From Onchocerca volvulus (taxonomy: Eukaryota > Nematoda > Chromadorea > Rhabditida > Onchocercidae), in contig HG738140.1 of the NCBI GenBank assembly GCA_000499405.2, forward strand, positions 10,815,560-10,879,559: a stretch of 64,000 bases of DNA, given 5' to 3'. Within the stretch, counting starts at the first letter, position 1. Every line of letters starts with the position of its first letter. Under the pieces are notes generated by a model. The model ran no database searches. It was not told the DNA's origin and worked only from the letters and a program-made list of their open reading frames with translations. The translations under genes and the position numbers were made by a program. This document shows positions 13,601 to 27,900 of the stretch, one piece after another.

Positions 13601-15464
13601 ATGCATGGTATACAATAGATATTTAAAATTTGCACGTCACCTTTCCTGTCCATTTATTTGACTTATTATTTGACAGGAATTAATTTCAAGAAAAGATACT
13701 GATTTATTTCCTTCACCATTGGTTTTAAAAAATTGAAATTTTTCATAGAAAGTTAGAAAAAAAAAGTTCCTATTTTCAGAGAAGGCTGATTTCGTGATTT
13801 TACTGGACTTTAATAGCTGTTTTTATTGGAAACTTCCTAAGAATCAGAACGAAAAGAATTAGCTAGAATATGAACTAATGTTATAGCTTGTCAATAACTT
13901 TTATTTTCTCACATTGTTTATTTAACTGCACTGAGAAATTTGAAATAGTTTAGTGCAGTAAAAATATAGGGGCGGTAGGAAAATATTTGTATACAAAGGT
14001 AATGGTTATGGCCATCATTTATCACTATTATTTAGCATTTGTAATTGTAATAAATTAGTAGCAGAAAGTTCCGCTCCCAAAATATTATTCAAATGATAAA
14101 CCATTTTTATATCATTACTATTTTAGTCATCTATGGCTAAATTTTTTTTCATATGATGAAAAAAAATCTTTTTTTTTTTCAATGATTTATTGCATAATTT
14201 GATTGAAGAGAGGGATAGGAAAGAGAGAAAGAAATATCGTGGCATGATGTGACAATCCAAACCATGCAATTATGTTCTAAAAATTTGAATTTTATTTGTG
14301 ATTCGGCATCCTATCTGACACTTTTCTGTTGCACAAGATAAAGAACCTTGAAGATTATTGTTAAAGTTTACTTTTCTTCTGAGAAAAAATAATTGTCTAC
14401 AAGCTTCTGAATGATCATGTAAAAGAGAAATGGTAACTCCCATTCCCTCAAGATATTACAATCCATGCTTTGTATTCGTGATAACTCTTTTATTTTTCCT
14501 ATCTCCAAAAAAAAAAAAAATGTTATTTTTCGTCTAGAACAAATCCTGTTTGAATTTGCGTAATGGTTGTTAGCCATTCAAAATAACAAAAAACTACTGA
14601 TTTCCTACCGCATTTGTGTTTTTATCGAATTCAGTTGTGAAATTAAATGTTCGACTTTGATTCAAAAATTAAAGTTTGGAATTATCTCAATAGTTTTTAT
14701 TCTCAGTTCACTTCTTAAAGCAAGGAATTGTGAGTCAGGAGAATGAAGAGGATAAGGCAGTGATGTAGAGGCAAGGTTGGTCATTTTATCTCATCTTTTA
14801 GATTCTGAAATCAATCACTAGATGACTTGACTTCATAATCGTTTTGAGGAATTTATCTGCATGCATATATTTTATTATTGGACTGAAAGACGTATTAGAA
14901 ATGATTAATTACTTGTGATATTTGATGTCAGATAATTTAGTTGTTGAGTGAGTGAGGCATACTGTTGGTGGTAATTACTCATCTATCGATGTTGCTGACA
15001 GTTTGTTAGCAGAAGTGCCGACTTTTGTTTGATTGCTTTGTTGAACAATTCAAGGCTATCTGTTACTTTTACCGGATTTTTAAAATATTGGCTGTAGAGG
15101 GATGAAACGATTTACCGACGACATTCTGATCGGTTGCTTTGTCGGCAAGCTATAGTAAATGTTTCGGAATAAGTTGTGCTGTTTTTTCAATTCGTTGCTT
15201 TACAATGCTGCAAAAAAGTGTGGCTTGAAGAGATTCTTGAAGAATGAATGATTCAACTTGCATTTAATAATGAATTAGAAATAAGGATTGAAGTAGGTTT
15301 ATCATAAGTATGGTTATTTGTAGGTGAATAGTTTTGCTATTTAGTAATTCATTTGCTTTTCTTGAAATTGTGATACACATTTCAGTTCCAAAGTCTTGAA
15401 GTCAAAAATAATATTATACTGTGCTCTTCCATAATTTCTTCGTTATCTCATTTTAATTTTTAGC

Positions 15465-15491
15465 AAAAAAAAAAAAAAAAAAAAAAAAAAA
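15465..15491. repeat. Poly(A) tract
   Basis: Uninterrupted run of 27 A. No target-site duplication or upstream retroposon body was recognised. Confidence 0.9.
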
Positions 15492-17752
15492 CAGCCTCGA
15501 GTTGAGAGTAAAAGATAAGAATTATTGCCAATATCGTAATGTTATCAAAAAAGAAAAATTTAGTTCTCAAATAGTTACAATTATGCAATACTGCATATCT
15601 TATCATTTGTTTATTTTATGATGGTATGCTACCAACTTTTTGAATTTATTCTTCATATCTATAAATATTTGATAAATGATATCAGATGGATCTTTTTTGA
15701 TTTCAGCTAGTAACTTTACTGGTCTTATTGATTAACACATCTCTTTTTGGGATCAATCATCATTTAGTGAAGAATAAATTAGTTTGTGTGTTACACCATT
15801 TATCATATTTATCTTTTGTCATTCTACAAATTGTGCTTAAATACCAAAATATTAGATCTCTGGGAAAATTTTTTTGTACACTAAAAATGATTGAAGAACA
15901 AAATTAGGATTTAGGATTTATGATGGACAGAAGAGAGACATAGAAAAGTTTTGTGTAGACTTTCTATGAGCAAGTTCAAAAGTGAAGGTCATCGGTAAAT
16001 CTCGATTAATGGTGATGTGGTAGACACATTATGATGTAATTTTATTTGGACCGATAAGAAACGCTGATGATGCAACTTTGATTTCTGTGGACTTTCATTG
16101 ATAAAGAAAATTGAGGAAAGAGTTAAATAATGATAAAAATCTTAGACTTCGGTTGATTTGTTATAAGAAGGAGGATATGCCTAAGAATGAGGGAAGGAGG
16201 GGAAAGTGAAGGAGATTAAGGAGATTGCTTTTTTGGTTTTATGATATTTCAATGTTTATACATTCTTTAAAAATTTTTTCAGGGGCATTTCAAATCAATA
16301 ATGGTATTCTTCATGGGTAAAAGGAAGGCGAGTCCGAATTTCATTTGTTTATTATCCTGCTACTGCTGTTGATTAAATGATAATATTGTGCATGAAGTGC
16401 CTGTATGTAGTTTCTCATTTGTGATCTGGTACAAGGAAAAAAGGAAAAGAAGAAAGAAGATCCGAAAATCTGCGAAATATTAATAGGAAATCGATGTCTA
16501 ATAGTATTAGTTTAATACCGTATAAATAGGTTTAAACCTTAAAATTTTCTACTTCACAGGCATTTTATGACGTAATTTGAATTTAAAATATGAATATATT
16601 CGATGCATGATCTCTCCGGTCATTCCATTCTTCCGATATGTGCTTAAACTGTGTGTTTATTACGAGGCTTGGTTAGGCTTTTCCTCTCTTGCCCCATTTA
16701 AAACATTGAAGCAAAAGCCATTTTTATGCATTTTTTTACTTTTTTATTTTTTTTTAAAGTGATTTTCCTTTTCGTTATTAAATAGCTTTGAAGTGCTTTT
16801 TTATTAAAATGTTTTATGCGGTAGTATTCGCTAGGTATGCATTGCAAACACTTGCATAGTTGTATCTGGTTAGTTAATTTTCACTGTTTTTACGTTTTTC
16901 CTATTATAATATAAGTTTAATTAGTGCCTTTCCTGAGAAAAAAAAAAGTAATGTCCAGGAACACTGTCATCATCTTGTCTTTTCAGTTTCTTTCGTTGGT
17001 TTGTTTCATATCAAATTTTCACAATAATATTTTCTTTTCATTCCTTGTTTTCCTCTTTCAACTTTTTATTTACCACTTTTTTTCATTTCTCATTTCCTTC
17101 TTTTTTGCAAAACTTAAGTTCAAATTTTCTATTTTCTCATTATTTCGTTGGTTGCTTTCTTATTGTTGGAAATCGAAAGTAAAATATGTTGTTGAATCAT
17201 TTGACAAAGAATACAAAGGATGGAATCTTGAAGATTTTATTATTTTGTAATCGTAAGAGGCGAATAATTTGTGTCTTTGGTACATATCATGATCTTTGGA
17301 AATGTTATGGAAAAGATACAATATTCACCACAAAACGTTTGAAGATTGTGATATTCGGGAATTCTTGAAGGAATAAATAACTTGAGAAAAACAAAACGAG
17401 ATTCAAGTTGAAGCATGGGTTTGGATCGAATATAGAAATTGTTCATAATTTCCAGGGTGAGTGTGATGGATGAGCAATAAAAATTTTGGACCAGTATCCG
17501 TTTGCGATACTGTTTTGTTGGAAGATTTCGTGTATATTATGTTGGCTTCAATTCCGAGTCTTCGAATAATGAAACTAATGGAACAAAATGTGTAAATTAA
17601 GTTGGAAAAAATTTGATAAAATTTAAAAAAAATATCGTAATGCAGATTAGCAGTGATCGTTGTTGAAGACGGAAGATAATGTAGGGGTAGGCCATTTTGT
17701 GTTTGTAGGTATGAAATTGATAGCACTACTGATTTCCAGGTGAACTTTATTC

Positions 17753-18060
17753 ATCTACTGAAAATGGTGGAAATTATCACCAATTCACTTCTTCGCTGTC
17801 GAAATTTTCCATTAAATAGTTTTGGTTTTTTGTGATTGACAAAAATCAAAGGACGGGAGTTTAAAATTATGATGCAGTGATTTATTTTACTGAAAACGAT
17901 GAAAACTGTCACTAATTTACTTAGTTGTCTAGATTATCCATTAGATAATTGCGCTTTTGTTGAAACTGACAAAATTAGATGACAGGAGTTTAAAATTTCC
18001 ATAGAATGATTTATCTGGAACAATCCGTGAACTTTGTCAATTATTTAGCCATTGTTGTGT
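17753..18060. repeat. Tandem duplication, period about 130 bp
   Basis: Unit 1 (about 17753-17884) and unit 2 (about 17885-18012) share tactgaaaa-ggtg/gatg, a central ccatta(a/g)ata stretch, ggagtttaaaat and a terminal gatttat. A partial third unit follows to about 18060. The copies are substantially diverged. It lies in the gene desert with no visible coding content. Confidence 0.7.
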
Positions 18061-21000
18061 TCATTGTACCATCATTCATCAAATGTCATTAGAGATGCAC
18101 TGATTTATACCGCTAACAAACAAATGACTGTAAAATTGTCGATGGACAATGTGTTCGCCGATGATGAATTGCAATTAGCATCGAGTGCATGAGCCGTGAC
18201 CTAGATGAGTTTTAAAAAATGAACTGAAATTTGAAGTAAACCTGCGATGATGAGCAAGACACTTAAATTACCAAAAAAAATAATTTTCCTTATCGACAGC
18301 ATTTCTTATTCTTTCGGAAATGAGGTAGAACAAAAGATTGGAAAAAATTATTGAAATATTTTTTTGTAAGAGTAAGAGGTTTAATTTTTGAAAGATAGAA
18401 ATCAATTCAATTTCAAGTAAAATTCAATTTAATTTTCAATACAAACTAACTGCAATGCGATATGATTTATCATTTTCGACTAATTTTTTAAATCAAGTGA
18501 ATAGTATTTTTTAGAGCAGTTTTTGAATTAGAAAGTTTATTAAAAAATTACCATTTCTTTTCCCCGTTCTTTCGCACAAACTTTCAAAATAACTCTCACT
18601 TAAAAATTAGAATATCGCTGAATTAGAGGAAGAAGAACCTGGTTTTTCATGAAGTTACCGGAAGGTTGAAGGGTCAAAAAGTTTGGAAAATAAATGAAAA
18701 CTCTTATAGCAATATCATTATAAAAAATGAAAATTAAATCAATTTGCCAAATTCGTCAAGTAATCTAGTAAGAGAAAATTTCGTGCAATTAAATAAATCG
18801 TTTCTGCAACCTTGAAATAGGTGTTCCTTCAACATTTATGTCCAGTCATTAAAATCAGCATTCATTATGTCGAGCATGAGCACGATAATCTTGCACAAAT
18901 TACCTTGTCTGATTGATAGCTTAATTTATAAAAACGAAGCAACAAAATCAAAAAAAAAAAAAAAGAAAACATCTTATGCACAGCGATAAAATGATATACA
19001 TTAGTAAAGGAAATGCAAACAGAGCTGAACTATGTTTATCATAATGATAATAATAATAATAACAATATTATTTAATCATTACGACTGGAAAAAAATCTGA
19101 ACCCTTCTTTTTCTACTTTATTAAACTATTCTCAATTTATTTATTTTTTCTTCATGAAAGAGGTCAAGAGTAGTACGAACAAGTGAGAAATATGACAAGA
19201 CGAGATTTTCATATCGAATTCTGTGATTTTTTTAGTCTTCTTGCGATGTCATATTACTACGCCATGATGCGTGCGTGAACTTCGTAGAAGAGATGACCAT
19301 CAAAACTTTCGTTTGATTCACATTGATAATCTGACTTTAATTAATTTGGTCAATTAAGAAAAAACTAAAGAAAAAAAAAAAAACAGAAGATATTGAAGTG
19401 TTAAACGATTTGCATCAGTTTCATAAATATTATGTTTCCAATGTTAAGTTTACCGTTGTTGTCATCAATAATCTGAAATTATAATGATCCTTCATGGCTG
19501 ATGTTATCGAGTCCAGGCCTAGTGAAGTGTCTACTTGTCTGTTAAAAGGAAAGGAGAAGGAATTTTTGAGAAATTCACAAATGGATTAAACTCCCAGCAG
19601 CTTTCAAGAGCACAGGAATCGATGGCATGATTCGTTCGTTCATTTTATTCCTCCTTAATTCCGAGTTGTTTTTTCTTCATCTATTTTAAAATGTTTTTAT
19701 CACATTATTGAAAACCATGTCCTTGAATTTAAATTTATAGAATTTTTAATATAACTATCACATCGAATGAGCAATTTTTTGTCTTTTTTCTTTTTTTCTT
19801 CACAGTTTTAAACTTTTATGAGCAAATTATAAAAATATAGGTATTACCCAAAAAATTCTGCCAATTTCTCAATTTTGAAATTGTTTTCTTTGAAATAATT
19901 CAGTAAATACACGGAGTTATTATTTCGTAATCTTTGAGTTGGCACATTGAGCACTTATTTCATTTGCTCTCGACATATTTAATCTTAATTTAATCCGCCA
20001 TTTCAACAAGATGTTACCAGTTTCTTTCGACCATATAATAAATAATGATTTTGGTGCAGAAAATGTCCTGCAAAATGCTAGTCCATCAAGATTTTCTTCC
20101 TATTTCTCCTTTATTTTCAATTTAAATGATTTCATTTCCTTCAAAAAAGTATTTCGCTATTTTGTTAAAAGAATAGTTATTGGCATTTTCACAAAGTAAT
20201 TATTCCTTTTTCGAAAAAAAAAGTCAAAAAATTTATATTCTAAATCTCAATCCTAAAAATTTTCTTAATTTAATTAAGGGAAATTTGAGTTTGCATAATT
20301 CTTGAATGTCTGAATTATCGTTTGTTTAGATTTCCAAAATTCTAGAAATCATTTTTTAATATTTTAGTGTGATTTAGAATGAAGAGGAGCGTGAAAATGA
20401 GATAATAAAGCTATTTTCCCTGCACCTTGATTTCAGAAGCTTTGAAGATTTGAAACACATCATGAATTGATTCTTTGATCAGATTATCCCAAAAGTACAA
20501 ATAGAAAGACGCTACTATTGTTTCTCTTTCAAATTCGGGATACTGAAATTGAAAGTAAGTAGTAACGAATCCTCTGCTTTTTTATTCCTACGCCTTTTTT
20601 TGATTTAATATTGAAAAGAAGACTAGATAAATTTCAATAATTTATCTAATTCTATTTTATCTCAAAATAGCAATTTGACACATCGATGGAGATTGCCTTC
20701 AAAGTGTTAAAAAAATTTTCAGACTAGCAATAATTTAGAACCATTTCCAACTCTTCAACTTAATGCTATTAAATCCTTCGGAGAATAAGCCATTTCTTAA
20801 GTGGCCACAGATTTCATTCCCAATTTGACTACTGAGCTCTTGGCTTAGCAAATGCAATGCAGAAATTCAAATTATATGTGAATTAATTAAACTTTATGTA
20901 ACATATGTGTTTGTCTTTCAAACATTCACAATTTAAACTGCATATTGCAGCCTTTCTAAAATCATCTTTCAAGTTTAGAATAAATTAAACTTAAATTTGA

Positions 21001-22596
21001 AAGAGAAGAAGTTGAGTGAATTCAAATACAAAAAATTTAATTGAATCAAAGAAAGATTTCTGGTAGAATGAAGGACAAAGCATTCATTACAATATTATTA
21101 AATAAGTAAAATGGGATTTTAACTTACATACTTTTGTCCTACATGTTCTTTTTATTCATATTTTCTTGTGCTAAATGATCTCAATTCATTTTCATTTTCA
21201 TTTGCATAATTTTACTTTTGATCAAGTTTTATTTTTATTATTTCAAGAATTTACGATGAGATGACCTTGTGATCAGCAGAGCAGAAGAAAGAACAGATGA
21301 ATGAGGTAGAGATGATTCTACAAGAAAGCTGTATTTGATATCTATCTATATATATAAATAGACACATTTAGGTCTCTAAATGCGTTCCCTGGCTGTCACC
21401 CAGATCAGACCCAATAATGTCAATTTTTCATCTTAAATGAAAAAATGAAAAATTCCAGAAATTCTTATCGGCTTGTTGACATTGCATGGCAATACAATGA
21501 ATTTCCCATCATTGCAGAATCTTTTTTTCTAAATTTTTATCAAAAATTAAAGCATCCATATTTCTCATTCAAACACTTTCCGATATAGAACATTACCATA
21601 GAAAAATCTTTCATTTTTAGTAAGCATGTGTACATTTATTAACTTTCTATCGTATGAAACGGAAGTAAGTTGTTTAAAGTTTAAGAAGCCATCTTATTCC
21701 GTATTTACCTGCAATATAATAACCAGGTTCATTGGAAAGTATCATTCCTGTCATAAGTTTTACCTTATTCACTTTTATATTGTTTGTGGTCCTTCATGGA
21801 TCTTCAACAATCGGTCTATGACGATGTTTTACATCGAAAGTCACAGTCATAAATATTGTCGTTTTCAACCGTTGCTTTACCATAAAATTTTGTCTAACTT
21901 AATGTTAATTAAAATGCCTGTTCTCCATAACACTTCAAATATTTCAAATCGATAGGTAAAATAATACAATTCGAATAAATTAATGTTTTGATTTTTCGGA
22001 TTAAAATTTAAAGTTTAATTTAAATTGCTATTGTTTTACGACGAAAATTTTTTGAAAATGTTATTTCTTTTGTTATTTTTTTCTTTACTTCCTATTGCTA
22101 AATATTTTAAGTATTGCTTATCATATTTTCATCAACTGACTGATTGTTTGAATTAGATTGTACGTTGATCAAATCGCTAAATTAATGTTCACTAAGGATA
22201 AATGTTGAACTTTAGTTAATGACTGCATGACTAATTAATGACTGCACTGTTAGCGTTGCTTAAAAAAAATTTTTGATATTCTTCATTCTGCTTCCCAAAA
22301 ATATTCAATTGGTATATCTCAATCAAAAGTACTTGTATAAGCAGAATTTTGTGGATTGAAAAGTTGATTTTAATACTGACTTGATTTCAATGAAATATTG
22401 ACAGCATTTACTCATTTGTTCACCTATTACTAACCCCTTTTCCGGCTTTTCTGCAGATCCATTTGCTGCGACTATCTTAAATTTAATCTACATTTGTTTA
22501 TATTTTATTGTAAATTAAGTTACCATCGAAATATAATTGTGGATAAATTATCAAACTGAATCGAATCGTTAAGCAAGGAAAAAAAAAATCGAATCG

Positions 22597-24366
22597 ATGA
22601 GTGGAAAGCATCATTGCTGGGCTCTGCTACTTCTAAATTCTTTATGGGGCATCATACTATGTTCAGCTCAAAATCTTTGTTTCCAATGTTCAGATCCAAA
22701 CATCGAAGTGGTAAGTATAATTTTTTCTCGAATTCAAACCTTTTGGGACGCAAACTTTAGAAAACGATATTCGCATAATAGATAAACTATTTCAGAATCT
22801 AATTCAAATTAGTTTTTGACATTTTCTTTTAGCAAATAGATAGATTGAAGATTAGGGTTTTAATAATGGAATATTGAAATTTCCGCATTTCATTCTCATT
22901 GAAAGTACAATTCATGCAAACCAGATTATAATGAATCAGCGACAAGGAAATGTGTCAACTGGGGTGAATGTACCAATGTGACAGATCTACAAGTACGAGT
23001 AAGGCGCAATATATTTTGATCGATCAACAAGTTGATCGATCAAAATATATTGCGAAAGCTTCTAATAGAATAAAAGAGTATTCTAAAAGAAGTATCAAAA
23101 CTGTAGCATTATGGTGCATTTTTCAACAATCCAAGAGTTCTTCAAGACGACAGCAGAGGGAATGAAAGACAACCGCCATGCGATTCAGGAAGAAATGCCA
23201 GGTTCCAAATTTGTCGCGATCCCTGCTACACGTTAAACGTTACTACGTTTGACATCAGAAGCAAACAACATCTATTGTTTGGTACTTATTTCTTTGTTAC
23301 TCAATCTATATGAATAAAAATGTAAATCTTCGTTGTAGCTTTAGACTACGTTGCAAGTTCTTAATCGATTGCTTTGAAATTTCGATATAATGTTGCATTG
23401 GAATAATCGCATGTTTTTATGCAGATATACATGGTTTCTTTTTTTTTTATCTGTCACACCTGGACAGATAAAATTAAGTGAGCGGACCACATTTACTTTC
23501 TGCATTGTTAATTTTTGCACATTGTTTCAAGTTCCTCATCGATTAATTTGAAAATTTGAAATACCGTTGCATTCGAATCGCGTGTTTACGAACTTTCGAA
23601 CTAACTCGAGCCAGCCACGCTTCGCATCGTTGAGTCCAGCTAGTAACATTTACAGAAATAATTATGATTTATTGCAAAACTGCTTCCTTAATCTGACCAC
23701 AATCTCAGTAAAAGCAAATTACCATCAATGATGAATCTTCTGCGCAGAGAAATATTTGTACTCCCAATTTCCTTCTTCAACAATAAATATTGTAAAAATA
23801 GGTTTGACAAAAAATTGAGATACCATCAGTGGACCTTTTTAACCTAACTATTAAGAATTATTTAGATCATTGGGGCAAATCAAAGAAAAAGTCAAATTTA
23901 TTATTTTGTTATCAATACAGCAATAAATGAAAGCAAAGTTTTCTCGAATCAAATGTATTCAAATCTATTTGTAGGCATGTCACATGGTTGTTCAACGTTT
24001 GTTCTTCTATCCAGCAGAATCCGATCCAACAGTTGCTTTCATTCAAGTATTTTGTTAAAAACTACACCTCCACATCCGTTGCAAACGAAGTATTGTTTTT
24101 GCACCGGTGATACATGCAACCTTATCAGGTCTGCAAGTACAATGATGCGTATTGGTGCTTCAAGGCTTAAGGAGCAACACACTGCATTGGTCACTCGAAG
24201 TCACACAGGTATCACTAATATTACTTCCGGTTCAACAGCTATAAATATGCATATATCCATGACCTTTCTATTATTACTTGTACTGCTAAGATGCTACTTA
24301 TATGTTCCAATATTCCTCTTCGCATTGCATCGAAATTTGTCTCGAGAAAGGAATTTGCGAACCTAA
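22597..24366 (+). CDS. Secreted, probably GPI-anchored LU (Ly6/three-finger) protein
   Basis: Exons: 22597-22710, 22906-22998, 23107-23281 and 23975-24366. All phases agree (0, 0, 1), giving 257 residues. A signal peptide covers about 1-24, ending LCSA before QNLCFQC. Cysteines sit at 28, 31, 42, 54, 60, 94, 105, 109, 133, 148, 168, 170 and 175. The terminal CFCTGDTCN is the classic C-C-D-CN closure of the LU fold, and N-glycosylation sites occur near 62 and 113. After a Thr/Ser-rich spacer, a hydrophobic stretch (about 213-235) fits a GPI signal or a membrane anchor, although the basic tail after it is long for a GPI signal. Nematode LU proteins often act at neuronal surfaces, but I cannot assign an orthologue. 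The 93-base intron-proximal exon 2 is followed at once by a perfect palindrome. Confidence 0.75.
23005..23054. repeat. Perfect 24-bp inverted repeat with 2-base spacer
   Basis: Arms 23005-23028 and 23031-23054 are exact reverse complements around a central aa. The arm begins one base beyond the 6-base donor gtaagg of intron 2 of the LU gene. In RNA it could form a stem right at the 5' splice site. Confidence 0.95.
23351..23588. repeat. Diverged direct repeat in LU intron 3
   Basis: Segments at about 23351-23418 and 23525-23588 share caagttc, tcatcgatt-like sequence, tttgaaa, gttgcatt and gaat..cgc.tgttta. They lie inside the 693-bp third intron. They look like two remnants of one dispersed element, and the GC-richer stretch to 23640 may belong to it. 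Confidence 0.5.
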
Positions 24367-24925
24367 CCAAAATTCTATGGAAAGCTTTTTCAGAACTCTT
24401 CGTATCTTGATTTTGTGTTGATATAAGTGAAACTTTTGTTGGGATCAACATGAACAAAACTAGTTGGGGTCGTTTAGAAGAAAGAGAAAGTAAAAAAAAG
24501 TAAAATAGTAAAAGTGGAAGTGTAAGAAACAAAAGGCATATAAAGAAAGAGTTTATGAAGAAGTATTCCGAAAACTATTTGTTTTGGCAACTATTTGTTT
24601 ATATTTATTATATTTGCATGGAACTGAACATATTTCTTGACTAAAATGATACTTGAAATCAGCTAATTTGTAGACTTGTTGGGTACTTCCTATTATCTTA
24701 AGATGAAGAGAAGAAGACTGTACATTCAACAACTTTGCATAGTTTTTATAGAACTTAATTATTTGAAATTAAATTATACAAAATATTATATGTGAGAAAA
24801 ACCATTAAATATTGGAACAAATGCAAAGAAATTGAGATCTACACATGAAAATAATACAAATATTGTGCTTAGCTATATTTCTGAATTTTCTTCTGGAGAA
24901 TAGAAAATCATTTTTTTTTTCTTAA
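24367..24925. other. Convergent intergenic spacer
   Basis: About 560 bp between the stop of the LU gene (+) and the stop of the CPEB gene (-); it must hold both 3' untranslated regions. No strong poly(A) signal was singled out. Confidence 0.6.
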
Positions 24926-27900
24926 TTAAGCTTCTTTTATTAATGGCTTGTGATCTTCGCGTGCACGACAACCATGTATAGTTGTCCAACATTTCTCACA
25001 ATAGTACTGTAAACAGGAAAGTTGGGGACAGAAGAAGGGTGCATGTCGATGTCCACAACGCTCGCCACCACATTCATCACACGGCTGATCATCCAACACA
25101 TATGGCTTCAATTCGACCTTCAAAAACTTTCATTTACTTCCTAGATTATTACTAATTCCGTTCTTCAAATGCATAACATACACTCATGCTTACTCGTTTC
25201 TCCACTTCATCATGACTCAGCTGAACATAACGATCGGTAATTGCTTTCATATATGAATTCTGATTGGTGAAGGCTATACGGCCAGCACCTGAAAATATCT
25301 GTTTTAATCGGTAGATGATTAACTTACCTTATTTTCACATAGAATGCCCTGATTTTTGCTGAAAAATGTCGATTCCAATCATTCAATATTTCCAAACAAC
25401 TCATTAAAATGAAGCTTATAATCTCGAAGAGATGAATTTTTTGTCAGTGGTAATTATAGCACTACTGCAACCGAAATTTAGAGGAATCAAAACTTTTAAT
25501 TCAATGATAATTCACCTTTCGGATATTTGTATTCAACATCGGTATCGATACCTGCACAACCAACACTCCCATACAGGCGATCCATTATATGTGCTAGTTC
25601 CACTGAAATGAATTATTGCGGTTTATTTCAAATATTTGCTGTGCCAACTTACTTCAGAATAGAATTGGAATTGAATATTTAAGGAGTGGAATGAACCTGC
25701 TTTAATAGGTCTTGGTACTCCCCCGACAAAGATAGCTCGTCGTGCGTATAACGGAATGCTGGCTTCAACCACATAATCTGCATCTGCAAGACGCCAAGGC
25801 CGAATTTGTACCTAAAAAATATTAAGCAAATATGGTTTTTTACCTCCATATTGATAAATTTTTGATACTGGAGATTGAGAGATTGTGAAAATATACCATA
25901 TCAAAAATTACAACGTTAACAGATAAATTAGTGATAAGATTTTCGTACCAAAAAAGAAAAATTCATTACATATACAGAAATGAACTTATCTAACCAGTTT
26001 GTCAGGTGATAATGGACTTGAAATGTACAGAAAGAGTTTTTCATCTTCCACAAAACAAGAATGCACCAATGCCCGTACGCTAACTTCATAATCGAAAATA
26101 AGAAACACGTAGCCTGAAATAAAGCATTTCTCTCGCGTCATCACCATGAAATTTTAAAAATAAAGGAAATGAATCAGTTGATTTACAAAAATTGGATTTA
26201 AATTTTCAATAAAATCACAGTAGACTAATAAGAAATATTTTAACGCTTATCTAAATGACATATCTGTCATCATTGATAAATATAGCACATGGAATATTGG
26301 TCGAGTAATATCAGTGATTGATTTTTATAACTACCATATTAAATTATTAAAAACTCAATTTTTTTTCACAACTATCAGATTAAATTATTAAAAATTAAAT
26401 ACCTTTAGGAGGAAAGTAGCTTTTATTTTCACCTTTGTTTGGCCAGTCCACAACCAAAGGACCGAAACGATTGAAAGTTGCCGTAAGCTCATCTGAAAAT
26501 TGGTAGTTCAATTTTGGAATAACAATTTGATGAAATTATTGCGAATTTTAACCAACGAATATGGGAAAAAAAAAGAAAAGAATACCTTCATCGATATCGA
26601 TTGGTAATCCACCGACGAAAACTTTTCTTGAATATATTTCCGGTCCTGGACTATACTGGTAATAGAGATTAGATTTCATTGCCCGGCTAGAATTTGAAAA
26701 AAACCTTAGTTACTTTTTGTCCAATTGCTGAATATGAAAAAGTCTTTTTTTTGGATTCAGTTTTTTTAAACTTAAAGAAATATAAATATCAGAACCACTC
26801 GTATATCTTTTTATCACCAATTATTTTGTCATGGAATAAATTGGTTAATTAACTACATGGAGTGCCAAAAGTACGATTTGAATTATATATTATTAGCGTG
26901 CAGATCATTTCTTCAGTTAACAAAGTTCATTTTTTAATTCTGGAAATCAAAAATCTATATGGTTGAAAAAATTGTGTTAACAATTATTGAATAGTACCAT
27001 ATTCCGTTAGTTTGTTGGCTATATGGAGTATGAAGGCTCCCAGCACCACAATCTAAATCGAATGAACCTGGATGAGATAACGCACGCTTGATACCCTGCA
27101 AAATATTAATATTGAAATTAGTTTTTGATTGCTAAAGCTTCAATTATCTTCAATTATTTCGATTTGAATTTTAGCACGAGTGACATTATTGAGTATCATT
27201 ATACCTCTTTCTTTAAAAACCTTTCCCTGGATATTGTATGATGAAACCACAAAATTTTATTCATCCTTCACATTTTTCTCTCTTTAGCTTAGATATTTAT
27301 CCAACTTTAAATTATTGCTGTCCTTCACCGATTGTTTATGACTTAAACGAATTTTCTTGTGATATATACTTCTTTTTTCAATTTTTCAGCTAACACTTAT
27401 GTGATTTGAAGCTATCTAACATTTTTTCAATTTCATTTTCACTGCTAAGACTGTTAAAGAGTGGCAGATAGAAGAAATAATAGGCGGTAAAGACAAAAAG
27501 AATAAAACTATTCAAAATAAACTTTAAAACTGAAATAAAAAAGTGAAGGACAGAAATACTGCCTTGCATAAGTATTCATAATACTCGTGGTATCTTTGGT
27601 CAGACCATACTTGTCCTTGACGATGAAAAGATGTTTTGATGTGATGTAAATTGCCAGGTCGATGAAAATATTCATCCATTAGTTCACATCGGCGTTGATG
27701 CAAAATCTCTTCATCACGTTCACGAGTCGATTGCTCCGATTCCGTGCTTACCGTTATTGCTATATTCAATGTAAATCTTACACAACAATTCAAATACAAC
27801 AGAACATTAAAAAAGCTTAATATCTTGAAGCATCAAAATAATAAATGCGATAGGTTTAGATCACAGATTATCATTTATTGGTTATTCAAAAAAAGATATG

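Larger units (their letters stand above)
10607..22596. other. 12 kb gene desert
   Basis: The longest non-genic stretch in the window. It is AT-rich and full of stop codons, with poly(A) of 27 bases at 15465-15491 and a tandem duplication at 17753-18060. Open frames such as 16924-17250 (+) and 17403-17726 (-) are of low complexity or unlinked to other exons. It separates the CDK inhibitor from the LU-domain gene; both lie on the plus strand. It could hold distal regulatory sequence for either, but I see no specific sites. Confidence 0.55.

Noticed and set aside
16924..17250. 108-codon plus-strand frame rich in Phe and Leu
   Set aside because: Comes from T-rich low-complexity DNA; no gene structure around it.
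17403..17726. 107-codon minus-strand frame
   Set aside because: No start context, splice partners or domain; it stops just short of the tandem duplication.
21626..21955. 109-codon plus-strand frame with several cysteines
   Set aside because: No signal peptide, no regular Cys spacing and no splice partner.
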